Positions 13,081 to 26,024 of a stretch of DNA of 64,000 bases are shown piece after piece. The notes under the pieces were generated by a model. That model was given only the letters and a program-made list of their open reading frames with translations. It was not told the origin of the DNA and searched no databases. The stretch comes from Phoronis australis (lineage: Eukaryota > Phoronida > Phoronidae): positions 1,426,093 through 1,490,092 of the forward strand of contig NMRA01000011.1 of NCBI GenBank assembly GCA_002633005.1, given 5' to 3'. The position numbers were made by a program, and so were the translations under genes. Within the stretch, counting starts at the first letter, position 1. Each line of letters begins with the position of its first letter.

Positions 13081-13308
13081 TCTATGGATGGCGCTCTATA
13101 TGGAACTCTGGGGCTATAGGTCCGCAGGTAATTCAGTGACGCGACACCCACCCATAACCTGAATAATAAACATAGAGGCTGGACACTTAAAACTTTGCCG
13201 AGCCTAGGCTTCCAACTTCAACAGTCCCAAATCCAAATAAAATCTGCAAACTGGTATACATAAACCTCCGAAGCCTCATCTTCCCCTAATCCCATTAAAT
13301 TGTCCTTG

Positions 13309-13755
13309 CAGGGCCGTAGGAAGTGGGGGTGGGGGGGGGGGGCTCGGGGGGGGCACTGGCCCCCCAAAAATGTTCAGGCGTCAGGGTTAAACCGTGGCAA
13401 CCAACATACGCGTGGGGCGGGGACAGTCGAGAAGAAAAGACTGCTAAATGCAGATAGGAGACAAAACTCAAGGGAACATTTAAAAACTGTATCACTGCAT
13501 GGTTTACCTTTTGAGGACCCTGGCCAGGACATTGTTATTACGGTCTTCGGTTCCGCAGCACAGGTTGTCTAAACGCACTTGAAAACGTGCACGCAATGAT
13601 TCATGCACATATTTCGAAAAATCGAAAAAAAAACTGTAAAACGAAGCCGCTTTGCGGAGCGTATTAATTTACTGGATTTTTATATTCAATTAGTCAATTT
13701 TGCGAAGTCAAATTGGATTGTGCCCCCCAATAATGTTTTCCTTCCTACGGGCCTG
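13309..13755. mobile_element. MITE-like element, 447 bp, with TIRs and 5-bp TSD
   Basis: The left end CAGGGCCGTAGGAAG and the right end (reverse complement CAGGCCCGTAGGAAG) are terminal inverted repeats. The 5-bp direct repeat CCTTG flanks it at 13304-13308 and 13756-13760. A poly-G and poly-C pair lies just inside the ends. It has no convincing coding capacity, so it is a non-autonomous DNA element. The superfamily is not assigned. Confidence 0.7.
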
Positions 13756-13760
13756 CCTTG

Positions 13761-16700
13761 TGACTGGTGAATTGGCGACGGCATTTCCAAAACAGCCAGA
13801 AAACTCTGAATTCAAGGAGGCTAGATAGTTTACATAGCGGCTTTCAGCTGTGCTTTTACTTGTACTGTACGCCTGGCGAAGATAAAATTTCGAGTTTGAG
13901 CAAACAACGCCTATGTCTTAGTCAAGAAATTTGTCTGCAATTTAAAATTAGCCTACCATTTATACATAATTTGTCTCTTCTTGTAGCGCATTATTTTTAT
14001 CACTTAACCTAGAATTTAATGGCAAGAACTGGCATATCTTGTGCTCGATCTTGACATTATGTGCTACTGTTGGTTGAAGCACAACGAACACTTGGCTTTG
14101 GACGGAGGTTTATTCCGATGTTTGACCGCAGGTTCAGTCACGGGAAATCACCTATTGACGACTGCCCGCGGATTTCGCAGTAGGCCTACAGTAAGTTTCA
14201 CTGGTAGCCAGGAATCCGTGGTAGCAATTTGATGTGATTAAATAAGAGAAAGTGTTCAAATATATATTCGATGATGATTTCGTAGAGTTCCATGCACATT
14301 TGAGTAGAAAATTATGAGCAAAACCGATGTTTACTGTCCTACCTTTGTGTTTTGTTGGTAGTGAGTAACGCCAGTGGTTATCGAGGAACACTGATATACA
14401 TCCGGGTGCCTGTGATAACACACTTAAAATTACGAGTAATGTTGTACTAACTCGTGCTGCTGATAACAAAACTGATCTTAAACCATCTGATGATCCCTGA
14501 TTTAGATAACTATCTGGGATTGTCAGTTTAACAATGAGCATTCAGTAGCGGATCAAGTATATCGCACCACCATATTTACACACGCAATTCCTAAATGCAG
14601 GGTGCCGGCAGAGTTTCGGTTTGTACTGTGGAAGGTGGGTGGGTGGGGGGCACTCCCTGTAAATCCGTCTTTGATTTTGATGACCAATTTCTTGCATATT
14701 ATTTACTTTGACCGGCTTGTAATAGATATGTTTACTTATAGTCCTTATCTCCAAGTGCAATCTAGTGCAAACATTTTAAAATATTTACCAAATTAAGTAA
14801 TGTGTAAGATGGCATAATATTTATTTAATTTCTGTTATCAAACTGAAACCCCTTTTGAGCACAAATTTGTACCTCGACCAAGATCAGAAACCCATCGAAT
14901 ATTCCCGTCCATTTCCGTGACCTTAGTTAGTTCAGGAACAATTCCTGAATGACTGTCATGTTGTCCTTGAAAACGTATTGATTTCACCGTGAACGTAAAT
15001 GCGTTGTCATTTTCTGTGGCTGTTTTTGATGCTCATTTTTTTAAACAACTTTGATTATATATTTTCCAAATTTTATCTGTTCTTTTGCATATGACGACTG
15101 CATAATCGTTAGTTTGGGAATCTCCCGCAGTAAACACTCGGCTACTTAGGTCAGCCCCGACTCATCGCGAGGTTACGTAAATTTCAGCAACAGTACCCGT
15201 TTTAGTAATGATTTAAAGGATAAAACTTTCTAGATCATCAAATTTCTTATTTTTATTGCCATATCGTGAAACTGATTGATGTGGTTACCGTGTGAATACC
15301 CTGACGGGTGAACGCGTTTCTTAGTACTAGGCGGCAAATCGGCAAAGGATTTACAGGCTGTTAAAATGTAATAAAAAAGCCAAACACGGCAACTTTCCAA
15401 CAGACAAAAACAAGTTTCATCTCAAAACTGTGACCTCCACACCATTGCAATAACGTGCACCTGTGCTTGATTTTGCACCCGGACACGACAATTAACCGGC
15501 GAAGTAATTCACCTGCAGTTACAGTGCCACTAAATTCGCCGGGAAAATAATCATTTGCTCAATTGACTTTCATTTTCAATTATTATGGGAAAATGTATTT
15601 TAAGTTACAACTTGTTACACTTTGGGAGAGGCTTAGCAACATAAAATGTAACAAATGTTACATTTTACGAAATTTTGCATTTGGTGACGTATCATACCTT
15701 TCGGTGCTTGGTGTGTTTTTCCAAAAAATGTTTTCACTGCTTTTTGACCGTTTTGCTTTTTTAATTTGTTTAACGTGGCCTATGGTGTGTAGAGACAATA
15801 TTTGTCAGTAACGACTCAGTCGTCATTTTTCGATACAAATTACACAAACATGTGCAAATGTAAACGCCGTAATGTTTTACATTTGAAAAGTGCATCAGTG
15901 GATTGGATAAAAAACGTTAAAATAAAATTGCCAGGCGAAACTAGTCACGAAACCTTTTTTAAAGCTCCTACAACTCAGGCCTCACTGGTTATGATCAAAT
16001 ATATTCAGGTAGAAAGAAAGCTTACTGAGGCTGAGTATGCTAAGAAAGTACAAATGACCTTTTGGTGACTGTTTCACACAGGCATCTCTAATAAAGACAA
16101 AAATGGTGTTCAATTAAAGGTCTGCCCGCTGACGTCACTGCCTTGTAGTGTTTACATGGGAGAGGGCTCGTACATTTGTTCCTCGCCTCCTGAAGACAAA
16201 CACGGTGTTAAATAATGTACCCGTTTTCAGTGAAAGTCCTGGACAATAGTAACACATTTAAGTTGATGCGAGCGTCACTGGCTTTGTCATCTCTTCCTGT
16301 TCTGGTGATCAGAATGTAGTCTGGACTTCTCAAATGGACACGCCTGGTACAGTGTAATCCATATCAATTATAACGGTCTTTTCTAGACCCTACTATTAAA
16401 AACGCTTTTCGTATCTAACACGTTCAAATTAATTTCAAAACAAAATTTGAGGATCAAACTTTTCTAAAGCAAATGCAGTACTCGAGCAGTTGGATTATAA
16501 GGTCAAAAATCTTTCCCTGCCACCTCCTAATGCAATACCCCCATTCTCCATGCTTCTTACGTTTAGAGTGTGGACTAAACACCATTCTGAAACCGTAATT
16601 CTTATTTTATGCATTTCAAAGTATGGCGGACATACACTCATTTGAGAAGCATAAAAAAGAGCATAATGATCGTCGAAACGGGTTGTACATAAAAACGTCA

Positions 16701-17789
16701 ATTTCTCAGCAACGTGTCAGATTATGTTTGTGCTTGTTGGTGTTGGGTTTGTTAATTTTTTAGCTTTGTCTGTTTAAACTTCTACCTTTCTAAAAAAGTA
16801 TAATGAGAAAGAGCTTTTAAAGTGTTTAAAATAATCAATATGATATGAAAAACACCAATAAAACAGGCAAACAATTGACCAGCTTTCAAATTAGTACACA
16901 ACACTACCTGACGATATGTTATTTCGGGCTGATCTAGAGTTACGAGCATTTATCGGTGGATACATAACATAGAATCGGATCAACCGATCACAGCATCACA
17001 CTCCATTGTAATTTTTGTTTAGTGCAAAAGGTCATCACATATAGCTGCTCCTTTTCCCGTGGTCTATGGTATGATATGCAGTAGCAGGTATTGCGTTTGT
17101 AGTAGCTTGGCAATTCAGTTTTTAGCGCACTGAGGCTCATTTCACTCAGAGTTTCCAACGAGACACTAGAAAAGCACGGATATGACACCAGAACCTAGCC
17201 TGATGATGGGCATGACACACTGGGGCTGTGTAAATTCAAACGCCACATTCATATCCGTGGAGCTCAGAAACTTTCACTTTCTTCTATTTTCTTGTTTTTT
17301 GGAAAATGAATTCACAGTTGTGATACGCAGTGCTATGAAAGAAAGTTTAATGACGTTGACAATGGAGTCACTTGTCAAAACAAGGTAAACGGTGATGTTA
17401 AGCACTTTAAATACGCACACAATACCATTGCATGATAGTATGCAAAACTTCACTGCGTGATACCCTGCACTAAACAAACCCAATACCTTTATATAATTAG
17501 CTGCAGTGAACGAAACAACGTTTATTAGAGTAATGATGCAACAATTGTTGTTAAAGAGACTCGATTCTTGACCATATTTTAATTGCAATTAAACATAGGT
17601 TCATTCAAGGTTTATACTCAAATCATTTTAACAAGATTTGCCTTCAAACATATTGCTACCTGAATATTCTAACGGTTGAAATGTTGAAAATGTGCTTATT
17701 CTCTATTGTCCACTTTGCAAAACTTCATCGTTCAAACCGGATTAATGGTTGGGCGAGTGTTGAAAAATTACGTGTCTGGCAAATAGGTG
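13761..17789. other. Non-coding stretch between MITE and non-LTR element
   Basis: No gene is supported. The part from about 15540 onward is collinear with about 44500-46630 in unit 2. A pair of matching plus frames (17182-17388 and 46061-46267, sharing WGCVNSN and ISVE) is the best-conserved open reading. It is short and I cannot link it to a family or to splice sites with confidence. Confidence 0.35.
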
Positions 17790-17896
17790 TGATGACAAAG
17801 GTTCATGTGGTGTCAATGACTGCCATCAAAGCAACATTAAAATATCCCCCTCAGGGATTTACAATTGTCCTAACCTTCGAAGAGCCCGCTTGGCAG

Positions 17897-18578
17897 GTTC
17901 TCCGTGGGATGGATTTTCGTCCCTGGTGCGGCTTTGCTTGACAGATTTTCTCTGGCTCCTTCCCCACTCACAAGTAGCGTGGATTCTGGGTAAATAGTCA
18001 CTGGTATATTCTTAACATGAATCAGGAAATGAATCAGGAGGTTAAAATCTGGCAGATAAATCTGCACCGGGCCAACAACCCATCAGTGCTTCTGCAACAG
18101 ACGCTTGAGCGCAATAACCTATTCATGGCCTTCGTACAAAAGCTGTGCTGTCGGGGGAAGCACGCAGATGAACCCTCTTCCTGAGTTTTGTGACAGAGAC
18201 AATGTGGCAGTGTCCTGTGATACACTAAGACCAAATGGNAGGTTCTCCGTGGGATGGATTTTCGTCCCTGGTGCGGCTTTGCTTGACAGATTTTCTCTGG
18301 CTCCTTCCCCACTCACAAGTGGCGTGGATTCTGGGTAAATAGTCACTGGTATATTCTTAACATGATGAAATGAATCAGGAGGTTAAAATCTGGCAGATAA
18401 ATCTGCACCGGGCCAACAACCCATCAGTGCTTCTGCAACAGACGCTTGAGCGCAATAACCTATTCATGGCCTTCGTACAAAAGCTTTGCTGTCGGGGGAA
18501 GCACGCAGATGAACCCTCTTCCTGAGTTTTGTGACAGAGACAATGTGGCAGTGTCCTGTGATACACTAAGACCAAATG
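17897..18578. repeat. Direct repeat of about 342 bp with an N at the junction
   Basis: 17897-18238 and 18240-18578 are nearly identical copies that start at GGTTCTCCGTGGGATGGA and end at CTAAGACCAAATGG. They differ by a few bases, for example AGTAGCGTGG against AGTGGCGTGG and a 7-bp indel near 18020/18364. The single ambiguous base of the window, N at 18239, sits exactly between them. This could be a true tandem duplication or two alleles joined by the assembler. Confidence 0.9.
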
Positions 18579-19599
18579 GTCTAACATGTACAGTATGGGG
18601 GGGGGTCTCAGCATATCTGCCAGGGGACTCCGCCGAGAACCCACCCCCGCCTAAACTGCAACAAATCACCAATCACTGCAGAGCCAAAATATCCCTTCGT
18701 TCAACTGCTGTGATGCCAATTTCCATCGCGAGGTGTGGAACAGCACTGACACCAACCCAAGAGGTGAGGCACCTCTAGAGTTCATTGTCAGCTCACATCT
18801 TTTAAAATGCAACAAGGGTCATGAGTCACATTTGTTGACAGAAACCGGCAGGAGGTTATAGACCTTACTCTGGATGATTTGCCTGCTGTTGATGGGGGTA
18901 ACTAATTGGAGAGTGGATTCTGCACCTTTTTATCTCACCACAGATACGACAGGTTTGAAGTGGCGACTTCCGTTGTTCCACTATTTACTGAGCATAGGAA
19001 TACCAATAAGGTGAACTGGGAACTGTATCGTTCAAAGGTTTCCAAACTCCTTTCTACTCTAGAAACAACAAATATGAGGACTCGTTCTGACGTTATCAAA
19101 TTGACAGATGACATTAACAATGCCCTGACCAAGTCACTAGATATTTCTTGCCCCAAACGCTGCATTAAGGTCACTCAGAAACCAAGACAACAGATTTGGT
19201 AGACCAAAGAACCGGCACCACTTCCGGGTAAGGCATGTAAGGCTCACAGAGCAGCAATTTGGATTGACAGTGACGAGTGCTGGGATGCATATCATCTTGC
19301 CTATCGTATGTTTAAGTCCGTCACATGCAAAGCAAATCGTAATTCCTAGAGGAACTTATGCCAACAACTAACAGCCTCTCTGCATCTGTAAGGCTGGTGC
19401 AATTGCTTAAAAAGAACCACTCCTCCAGACTCGAGGTCATTCAAAAAGTGGATGGCTCATACACCCGCTCCGCTGAGGAAACCCTCGGAGTCATGATGGG
19501 TAAGTACTATCCTGATAGTGTAAACCTGTCGAATTAATGCTCTGAAGTTACGGACTCCGAGGAGAGTGAACCATTAGCTTATGTTGATGTTGAAAACAT

Positions 19600-20610
19600 A
19601 GCCACACTACATCTCGTGGAGATATCTCTAAAGTCTTTGAAACCATGGAAATACCCAGGGCTTGACATGATATATAATGCTACAAGAGGCTGTGATATCA
19701 CTATTTCAAATACTCACAGCGACCTACATGTACAAAGCCAGTCTTAGACTAGGTTATGTCCCCAAGGCTTTGACTGAAGCTAGGGTAGCCTTCATTCCTA
19801 AACCAAGGAAGAACTCATACCTTTTGGCTGAACCATTTAGGCCTATAACCTTAACAACTTCCTTCTCAAAGGACTGTAAAGGCTCATTCTGTGGCATCTT
19901 GATAAACAAGGCAAATATAAAAAACTTCAGGACAACCAGTATGCCTATAGGCCTGGATTCTTTACAGATACCGCTCTACATCACCTGTTTGCTTGACTGG
20001 AAAGTGCTGTTTTTAATGAACAATTTGTCTTCTGTGCCTCCATTGATCTTGTTGGTGCTTCCAGCAATATTAAGCATGAGCTATGCGAATTGCCCTGAAC
20101 TACTTTACCCGGTGGATCATTAACGTGCTCGGAAGCCAATCTGTGACTCCTTGTCTAGACGATATGAGAGTGGCGGTTCCCATCACCAGGGAAACATCCC
20201 AGGGAGGAGCTTTCTCACTCACCCTCTTTAACATGTTTCGACAATTATCTTCTGACATGGGTCCAAGCTTGTATGTTCAAGCCTATGCAGATGATATTGT
20301 TCTCAGTGTGTCAAGCATCAATCCTGACACATGTCGCTATCTTGCCCAAAGAGCGCTGAATACAACAGCCACATGGGCTAAGTACGTTGGCTTAGAAATT
20401 AGTGGTAGCAAAACAAAGGTGATTATGCTCACTTGGAAGCGTAAATGGTCAATGCGGCCTTTAACGTTGAATGGTAAACATCTTGATCTTGTAGACAAGG
20501 CTACTTATCTAGATGTCAGTTTACTCCATCGTCTTTCCTGGACCTCGCATAGTACAGAAAAAAATCTCAAAAGGCAAAACTGCATTGGTGAGATGCAGTC
20601 GTGCTGTTGA
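19600..20610 (+). pseudogene. Reverse transcriptase domain of the non-LTR element, broken
   Basis: This is the polymerase part of the retrotransposon at 17790-20800. It reads in at least three frames: about 19600-19680, 19677-20123 and 20083-20610. The last frame is longest and holds the core motifs: QGGAFS-x-TLFNM, then the catalytic YADD (20284-20295), then GLEISGSKTKVIM and a YLDVS-like step. The normal proline after QGGAFS is replaced by leucine. The in-frame breaks mean no functional enzyme is made. Confidence 0.75.
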
Positions 20611-22371
20611 TAAAACTTGGTAATGTCTCCCAAGAATATGTTATGGATTTAGATTGCTGTGATCCGACCTATAATCTCCTATACAGCGTCGGTATTGGGC
20701 TCAGGTGTTTTGTGCAATTGGCACAACCATGGGGACTGCGCACGTCTGATGCACCGCAAATGACATCAGGCCACCTGCACTGTTCTTTTATAAAAGACGT
20801 CAAGCAGGTAACCGGTTTCCGAAATATCGTTCTTCCAGTTATGAAAATTGTAATCACCATTTGTGTATTTCAGCCAGAAGTTTCTTTCAGTACCTCCTAT
20901 TCCTTGGCAAGATTGACAAATTGTAGTCAACACACTTAACTCAGCGAATTGGCGGGGGTGGGGCGTTATAACTGAGCAAGATGTTTTTAACTGCAGTCAA
21001 ACGTTTTGGTGGAATCACCCATTTCCATGATCGAAGAAAAGGGGAAAGGTCGGATTTTCAGTGCAACCAACCTCGCACTTGGACATTCTGTCTAACTTTT
21101 CAATTCTGTGTTGACATCACTGACAAGCGAGACAATGGGGTCATGACCATCCATACTCATTGCAGAAAATCTTTCCCTTTGGGCAAAACTCATCTCGATT
21201 ATATTTTTAACCACAGGTTGTAATAAATTTCACCTCCTCCGATCGCCAACAACGATCTCCCTAATTGTTGGATACCTCTGCACTATGCCAGGCATAGTGA
21301 CGACAACTGAAGATGGCAAAGTTTAAAACATGATTCGACGGTTTGGGGAAATGTTAACCATCGATATGTTGCTATGATGCAGTTGTCGTAAGAACGTTCA
21401 CTGATGAGCATTGGTCGAAAATCTGCGACAGATGTGTCGTCTAGAATTCATCAATACGGTGCCAGATTGGGTGGAGGCACTATCCAATTGGAGAATCTCG
21501 CATTGACGGACAGTAACTTTGTATCACTGCAATCTTACACATCAAAGTTATCTCAGTGAAAGCAAGTGACTGTGCCTGAGACTGTTTCATTAAAGTCGAA
21601 AATTGTATAAATGCAATGAAAATTTTGTTATTCATTTAAGCACCGACAGATATCAGTTAATTTCCCTTTAAAGGGGAATGTTACAACTTAAAACGCCTTT
21701 TTGTTCAATATTGCAAATACTTTTTACTCTGCAATTCAGTTTGAATCTTTTTGTCGGTTTTATCAAAACGATGTCAAAGACCCAAGCACCGCCAAGTCAA
21801 TTCGAAATCTCAAATTCATCAGTTAGCTAGTGCAGATATGACATCCGTTGGAGTAAGCAGAGAGCTTCGTTTAGTCGATGCTTTTTCATGTGTTATTTCG
21901 AACGTTGTCTGTGCATACAAAAGAACAACAACAGAAGGTTCCATCCCCAACCAAAGGTTTTCAACAATGGTATTGAATGGGCCTTTAACAGGAGTGTGTT
22001 TCTTAGGCGAAAGAATCTCTCGAAAATGCAAGATCACGCGAGTGAAAGGCGAGTATATACTCTGGATCTTGTTAGCAAACAACTGCAAAATAGCAGCTAC
22101 TGAAGCTAGCTGGACTGTTACGTTGGAAATTCGAATTGTGTAATTTAGATCTCTATTTTCATTCCATGAGCCAAAACTTCCAGTTCTTACCTGAAATGTC
22201 ACTGACAGGAAGTCACACAATGCAAACGCTGACTCTGGCGGCTGGCTGTTGTTTTGATTTGATAATCCTTTTTCTAGGATCATTGCTCAAGGAAGAGTAT
22301 TGGCGGAGCATCACTCAAAAGAGTTAGGGGCTGAAGCCCCCTCAGCACCCCTGTGGTTCACCGCCTATAGA

Positions 22372-22445
22372 CCATCTGCGGCGTAGCACTAGAAAAGTGG
22401 GGGGGGGGCTATAGCCCCCCAACCCCCAGTGCTGCGCAGCCCATG
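22372..22445. repeat. Small GC-rich foldback element (second copy)
   Basis: The arms CCATCTGCGGCGTAGCACTAG and CAGTGCTGCGCAGCCCATG are inverted and enclose a poly-G, GCTATAGC, poly-C core. It is related to the foldback at 13004-13080. Confidence 0.55.
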
Positions 22446-22630
22446 CTGAAGGCATATTGCTATAACGATTCTGGAACTAAACTTTACCCAAATCTATCAG
22501 AACTGAAAAGCACCGAGGGTGAAAAGCAAGAACCACGGCATTACTCGGACAGATTGACATTTCGGAACTTAGCCAGACAGTGCGAAGTGACTTTTTATTT
22601 ACTAGAGCAGACTGTGCTCCGTGAACAAGA

Positions 22631-22686
22631 CGACCCGCCGTGACTACCAGTGACCCGCCGTGACTACCTGTGACCCGCCGTAAGTA
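22631..22686. repeat. Short tandem repeat, about 22-bp unit, three copies
   Basis: The word GTGACCCGCCGTGACTACC (last copy GTAAGTACC) repeats three times in a row just beyond the end of unit 1. Confidence 0.8.
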
Positions 22687-25600
22687 CCAAACTGTTTAGC
22701 CTGGTCTAGACCATGAACCAAATGAGAGTTATTACTTTTAATACATTGTCTATTAAAAATATACATATTGTTGTTACACGATGTTATGCTTTAGAAGTCT
22801 CAAATGCACCCATAAGATTAGCTACTGGTTTTTTGACGCCGGCTTGAACTAGCACTACAAACTGCTCGAACCTGCTATTTTAACGACCCTTAGCACTTTG
22901 AATTCCTTGAACTCTGACTGGTAACCTTTGTTTGGTGATTTGGAGTATATACCAGAAAACAACTGTACAAATTTTTGTTATTTTATACACTGTAGTTCTG
23001 GTCAAGGCTAATAATTTCAAGAAGTCAAAATTACCTCACAACTGAAAATGCTCTCTTTGGCCGTAACGGCGATTGTGTCCCCGTTGAATTTGGTAAACGA
23101 CATTTTATACATGTGAATGTTACATGTGCAGGCTTTTTACTTTAGTTTTGGCATTATTTACTTACCATAAACAGCATTTGACACATTTCAGGCGATTTCC
23201 ATAAAAATACTAAAGAAATATAGCAAAATCTCAATCCAGAATTAGTGGTGACGGGTGGCAGGGAGCGATGGGGTTTTGGAAACGTCAACCTGTTTGATTA
23301 AAGCTGTGTTCAATCACTTTTAAGATCTGATTGTCGAAACCCCGACAGTTTGCAAGTCCCAGGTCCGTTTAATAATAACATGCTTGCATTTTGGAGTGAT
23401 ATTAAATTAATGCAACATCGATTCAGACGGTGAGACTCAATGTTAACATTGTCTTATCGAGTCAGCACTTCTGGCTTGGGCAGCTCTTAACACGTTTTAT
23501 ACAAAATATATTAAAGTACTCCAAAATACAATTAAGAGGAAGCAAACTGTGCCAAATTAACCAAAAGTGAGATTTGATATGAAGGCTACGAAATATTCAA
23601 ATCTTAACCCCTTTTGCATGCCTGAAGTTCTGTTCGCGAAGTTGCAGTAAAAGTTGATGAAGTAAAACTCTTCTTGGAGTATACGTAGCCAAGGCTTGTA
23701 ATGCGATATGAAGTCATTGTTGACACCAGGCTACATGAATCAGCTGAAGGGTCTCTCGCATCATAGCACAAAGAAAGACATGGACCCCTTTAAGCGCCAT
23801 GTTTTTTGCGCGTGGGGTATCGCAGGGCATTCCCACTTTAAAATAATTACACTGTTTAAAGCTTTCGTCAGCAGACAGACAACTATTGGCGGATCTACAA
23901 TTAATAAAGCCGAAGTTGCGCAGAAACCTCATTGCGACCAGAAAGAAGGAAAACTGGGGGGACAAAATGGCGTCGAGGAGAGGATTGAAGTGTGGCAACC
24001 CAGAGACAGTGCGCTTACGTTTTCTTTACACAAACCACTAGATAATACTTTGATACGCTTTTGTTCACTTTTTATATGTTGAGTGTCTGACGGTGCGTCA
24101 GTACTACTCCTTTATTGGCGTAGAGAAGCTTTTAACCCTCTCCTCTAGTTCTGACCCTGAGCTTGAACTCTGTACAATTCGGGTAAGTTGGTTATATTAA
24201 TTCACATTTAACTTCTAAATCTTATAACGCTGCTTAGGCTGTAAGCGTTGGGAGTAATGGAACAAGCATAGATAATACCATCCACTTCTGGTGGGGTGGA
24301 TGGCACAAGCTCGAATCATAACGGCGTGGATACTTGAGCTTTAGTGTGAACGAGTTCCATTTTGAAATCGATATACCGCTCTTGGAAATGAGAAAAAAAT
24401 CAAATCGAATATCTAATTTTATTTACTTTTCACGAAAGCAAACACAACAATGCCCGGATTTTATAACTGTCATTTACGCTTTGAATTTGCAAGTACGGCC
24501 TTCTCCATACGTCTCCGCACACACTTCTGAGGACACCTGCAATGTTAAAATGCAGCCTTTTAACCCACTCAACCCACCATGTGCTTGTTGTCTTCTTGCG
24601 ATTAATAACTGTAGTGGAGTATCCCTGCTGCGGCGCTATGATAGTGGAAGGTGTTATTGGGCGTGCCTTGTTCACACAATCTCTGCTAGTGTCCATTATT
24701 CGCGGCCACAAGACCTCATGCGTGTTTTAAACTTGTCCATAAATTACTAGTTCTTTCAACACAAGTACATGCATCAAGAGGGAATTTCTTCAAAAACACT
24801 ATCGAGTGAGAATTGTTAATATTTTTGTGATCATAAACTTTAGAGAAACGGACATTTTCAATAAAAAATCGAACAGATTCCCGAAATTTGCACTCTAAAT
24901 CCAAATAAACTTGTTTTTTAGATCAAATTGGTTTAAGTGTTCTTGACAGGAACCTTTTGTCTGTTTTCTACACTTTCTGGCAAACGGATAAAACAGATGT
25001 TTTCTATGTCAACCAGCTTCAGAAAACTGTTAATTTTAACAGTTCAGAAGACGAAAAAGCATTTTGAATACGATCACAAGCTAGGTGATGATCACTCATT
25101 CATGGGCATAGTTTATTTATTTGTTGTTTTCCATCTTCAAAATTGTATCTCTAGGATATATAAAAATTCTTTCTTTTGAATTCCCCACCATGACATGTGT
25201 ATTAGAGCGATGAAATCAACTTTTTGTAGCCAGTACGTTGAATATATAATGAACATAACAATAGTGAAAGCAATACCAGTGGGCCGTAAAATGTGTCAGG
25301 CACAGCCATAAGCGTGAAACAAAACTAAACGACCGCAGAACAAGGCAAAAGTAGAGAAATTACCCAGACACCACCATGTATTGTCCCGTTTTGACCAAGA
25401 ACATAATGTCTCGAGCTCTTCACAGGTTACAGGGGGTGAATAAAGTTCATTTCAGTCGGACAAGGAATTCCACTTATAGCATGGGTGCAAACACTGACTC
25501 ATGATATCAAAAGAAAGTGAATCATTACAATCAAATATGAATCATGAAAGCATAGCAGTTTAAACAGTACTCCACATGCAACCAATTAATTTGTACTTTA

Positions 25601-26024
25601 GAATAAAGAAGCTATTCATTCAGGCCTCTGTGACTGTAACACACTCCTATGGATTAATTACAATGGCTGCATTTGATGGCCTTCTCAATTCCGCCAGGTC
25701 AAGGGCCTGGGATGTCTGAGTAGGTCTAGAGTTCAGTAACACTGGGTCCCTGCTATAAAGCAAGACTTCGCTTTATTAGGTGAGATATTGCCGTGAATTT
25801 TATATAAGTACACATGATTTTGGCTAGATTTTAGCAAGGTCCTAGGGGCGCTTTTAGCGTTACAGAACTTTGCTGATTGGTCTGTAAGTCGTCATCGAGT
25901 AAATATCTGATGCCTTCGATAGTTGACCCTGCGGAAGTAAGTTTTCCAGTCTATATGTTCAAAGAATGGTGCCCGTTTGGAGTACCGTCCAATCTACGTC
26001 GCTATGCAAAATAAGGTCTTACGT

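Larger units (their letters stand above)
9950..13308. other. Upstream region of gene A, conserved with unit 2
   Basis: No coding gene is supported. The whole stretch is collinear with 37805-40460 upstream of gene B. It includes AT-rich tracts around 11230-11950 with repeated words resembling AATTTTCAATTTTC. The minus frame at 12352-12723 (123 codons) is open here but interrupted in the unit 2 copy, so I do not call it a gene. Confidence 0.45.
17790..20800 (+). mobile_element. Degenerate non-LTR retrotransposon (Jockey/I-like)
   Basis: About 3.0 kb is present here and absent at the matching point of unit 2 (about 46630, between AATAGGTGT and AGGTAACCGG). Plus-strand readings show, in order: an endonuclease N-terminal phrase (QINLHRANNPSVLLQQ, near 18060); a later endonuclease segment with CDAN and WNSTDTN (about 18705-18750); LSHHRYDRFEV (about 18930); a reverse transcriptase start (SLKPWKYPG near 19630, FIPKP near 19790); QGGAFS (20200-20217); and YADDIVL (20284-20304). 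Stops and frameshifts separate these segments, so the copy is dead. Clade assignment to the Jockey/I group is from motif style and is tentative. Confidence 0.8.
2076..22615. other. Tandem segmental duplication, unit 1 (contains gene A)
   Basis: Nearly the whole interval has a collinear diverged counterpart in unit 2 (23318-48765), in the same orientation. Matching landmarks include 2500/23740, 3350/24510, 5845/26025 (last EPDR exon), 8149/34424, 9369/35896, 9803/37658 (first EPDR exon), 12260/39845, 15700/44600, 17180/46060 and 21800/47800. By eye most aligned blocks keep roughly four in five to nine in ten bases. Unit-specific insertions account for the length difference. Unit 1 has about 850 bp near 4889-5738 that unit 2 lacks, as well as the non-LTR element at 17.8-20.8 kb. 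Confidence 0.85.
20801..23317. other. Right end of unit 1 and inter-unit gap; no recognised gene
   Basis: 20801-22615 is collinear with about 46640-48765. The best open frame is minus 21819-22283 (154 codons). The corresponding unit 2 sequence keeps the same frame across a 9-bp indel and a long shared segment (phrases AAILQLFAN, EPSVVVLL, TTFEIT) but shifts frame near the end. A strong donor, CAG|GTAAGA, follows the phrase FALCDFLS in both copies (about 22190 and 48200). It may be part of an unrecognised exon. 22616-23317 is AT-rich, lacks a gene and includes a 22-bp tandem repeat. Confidence 0.3.
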
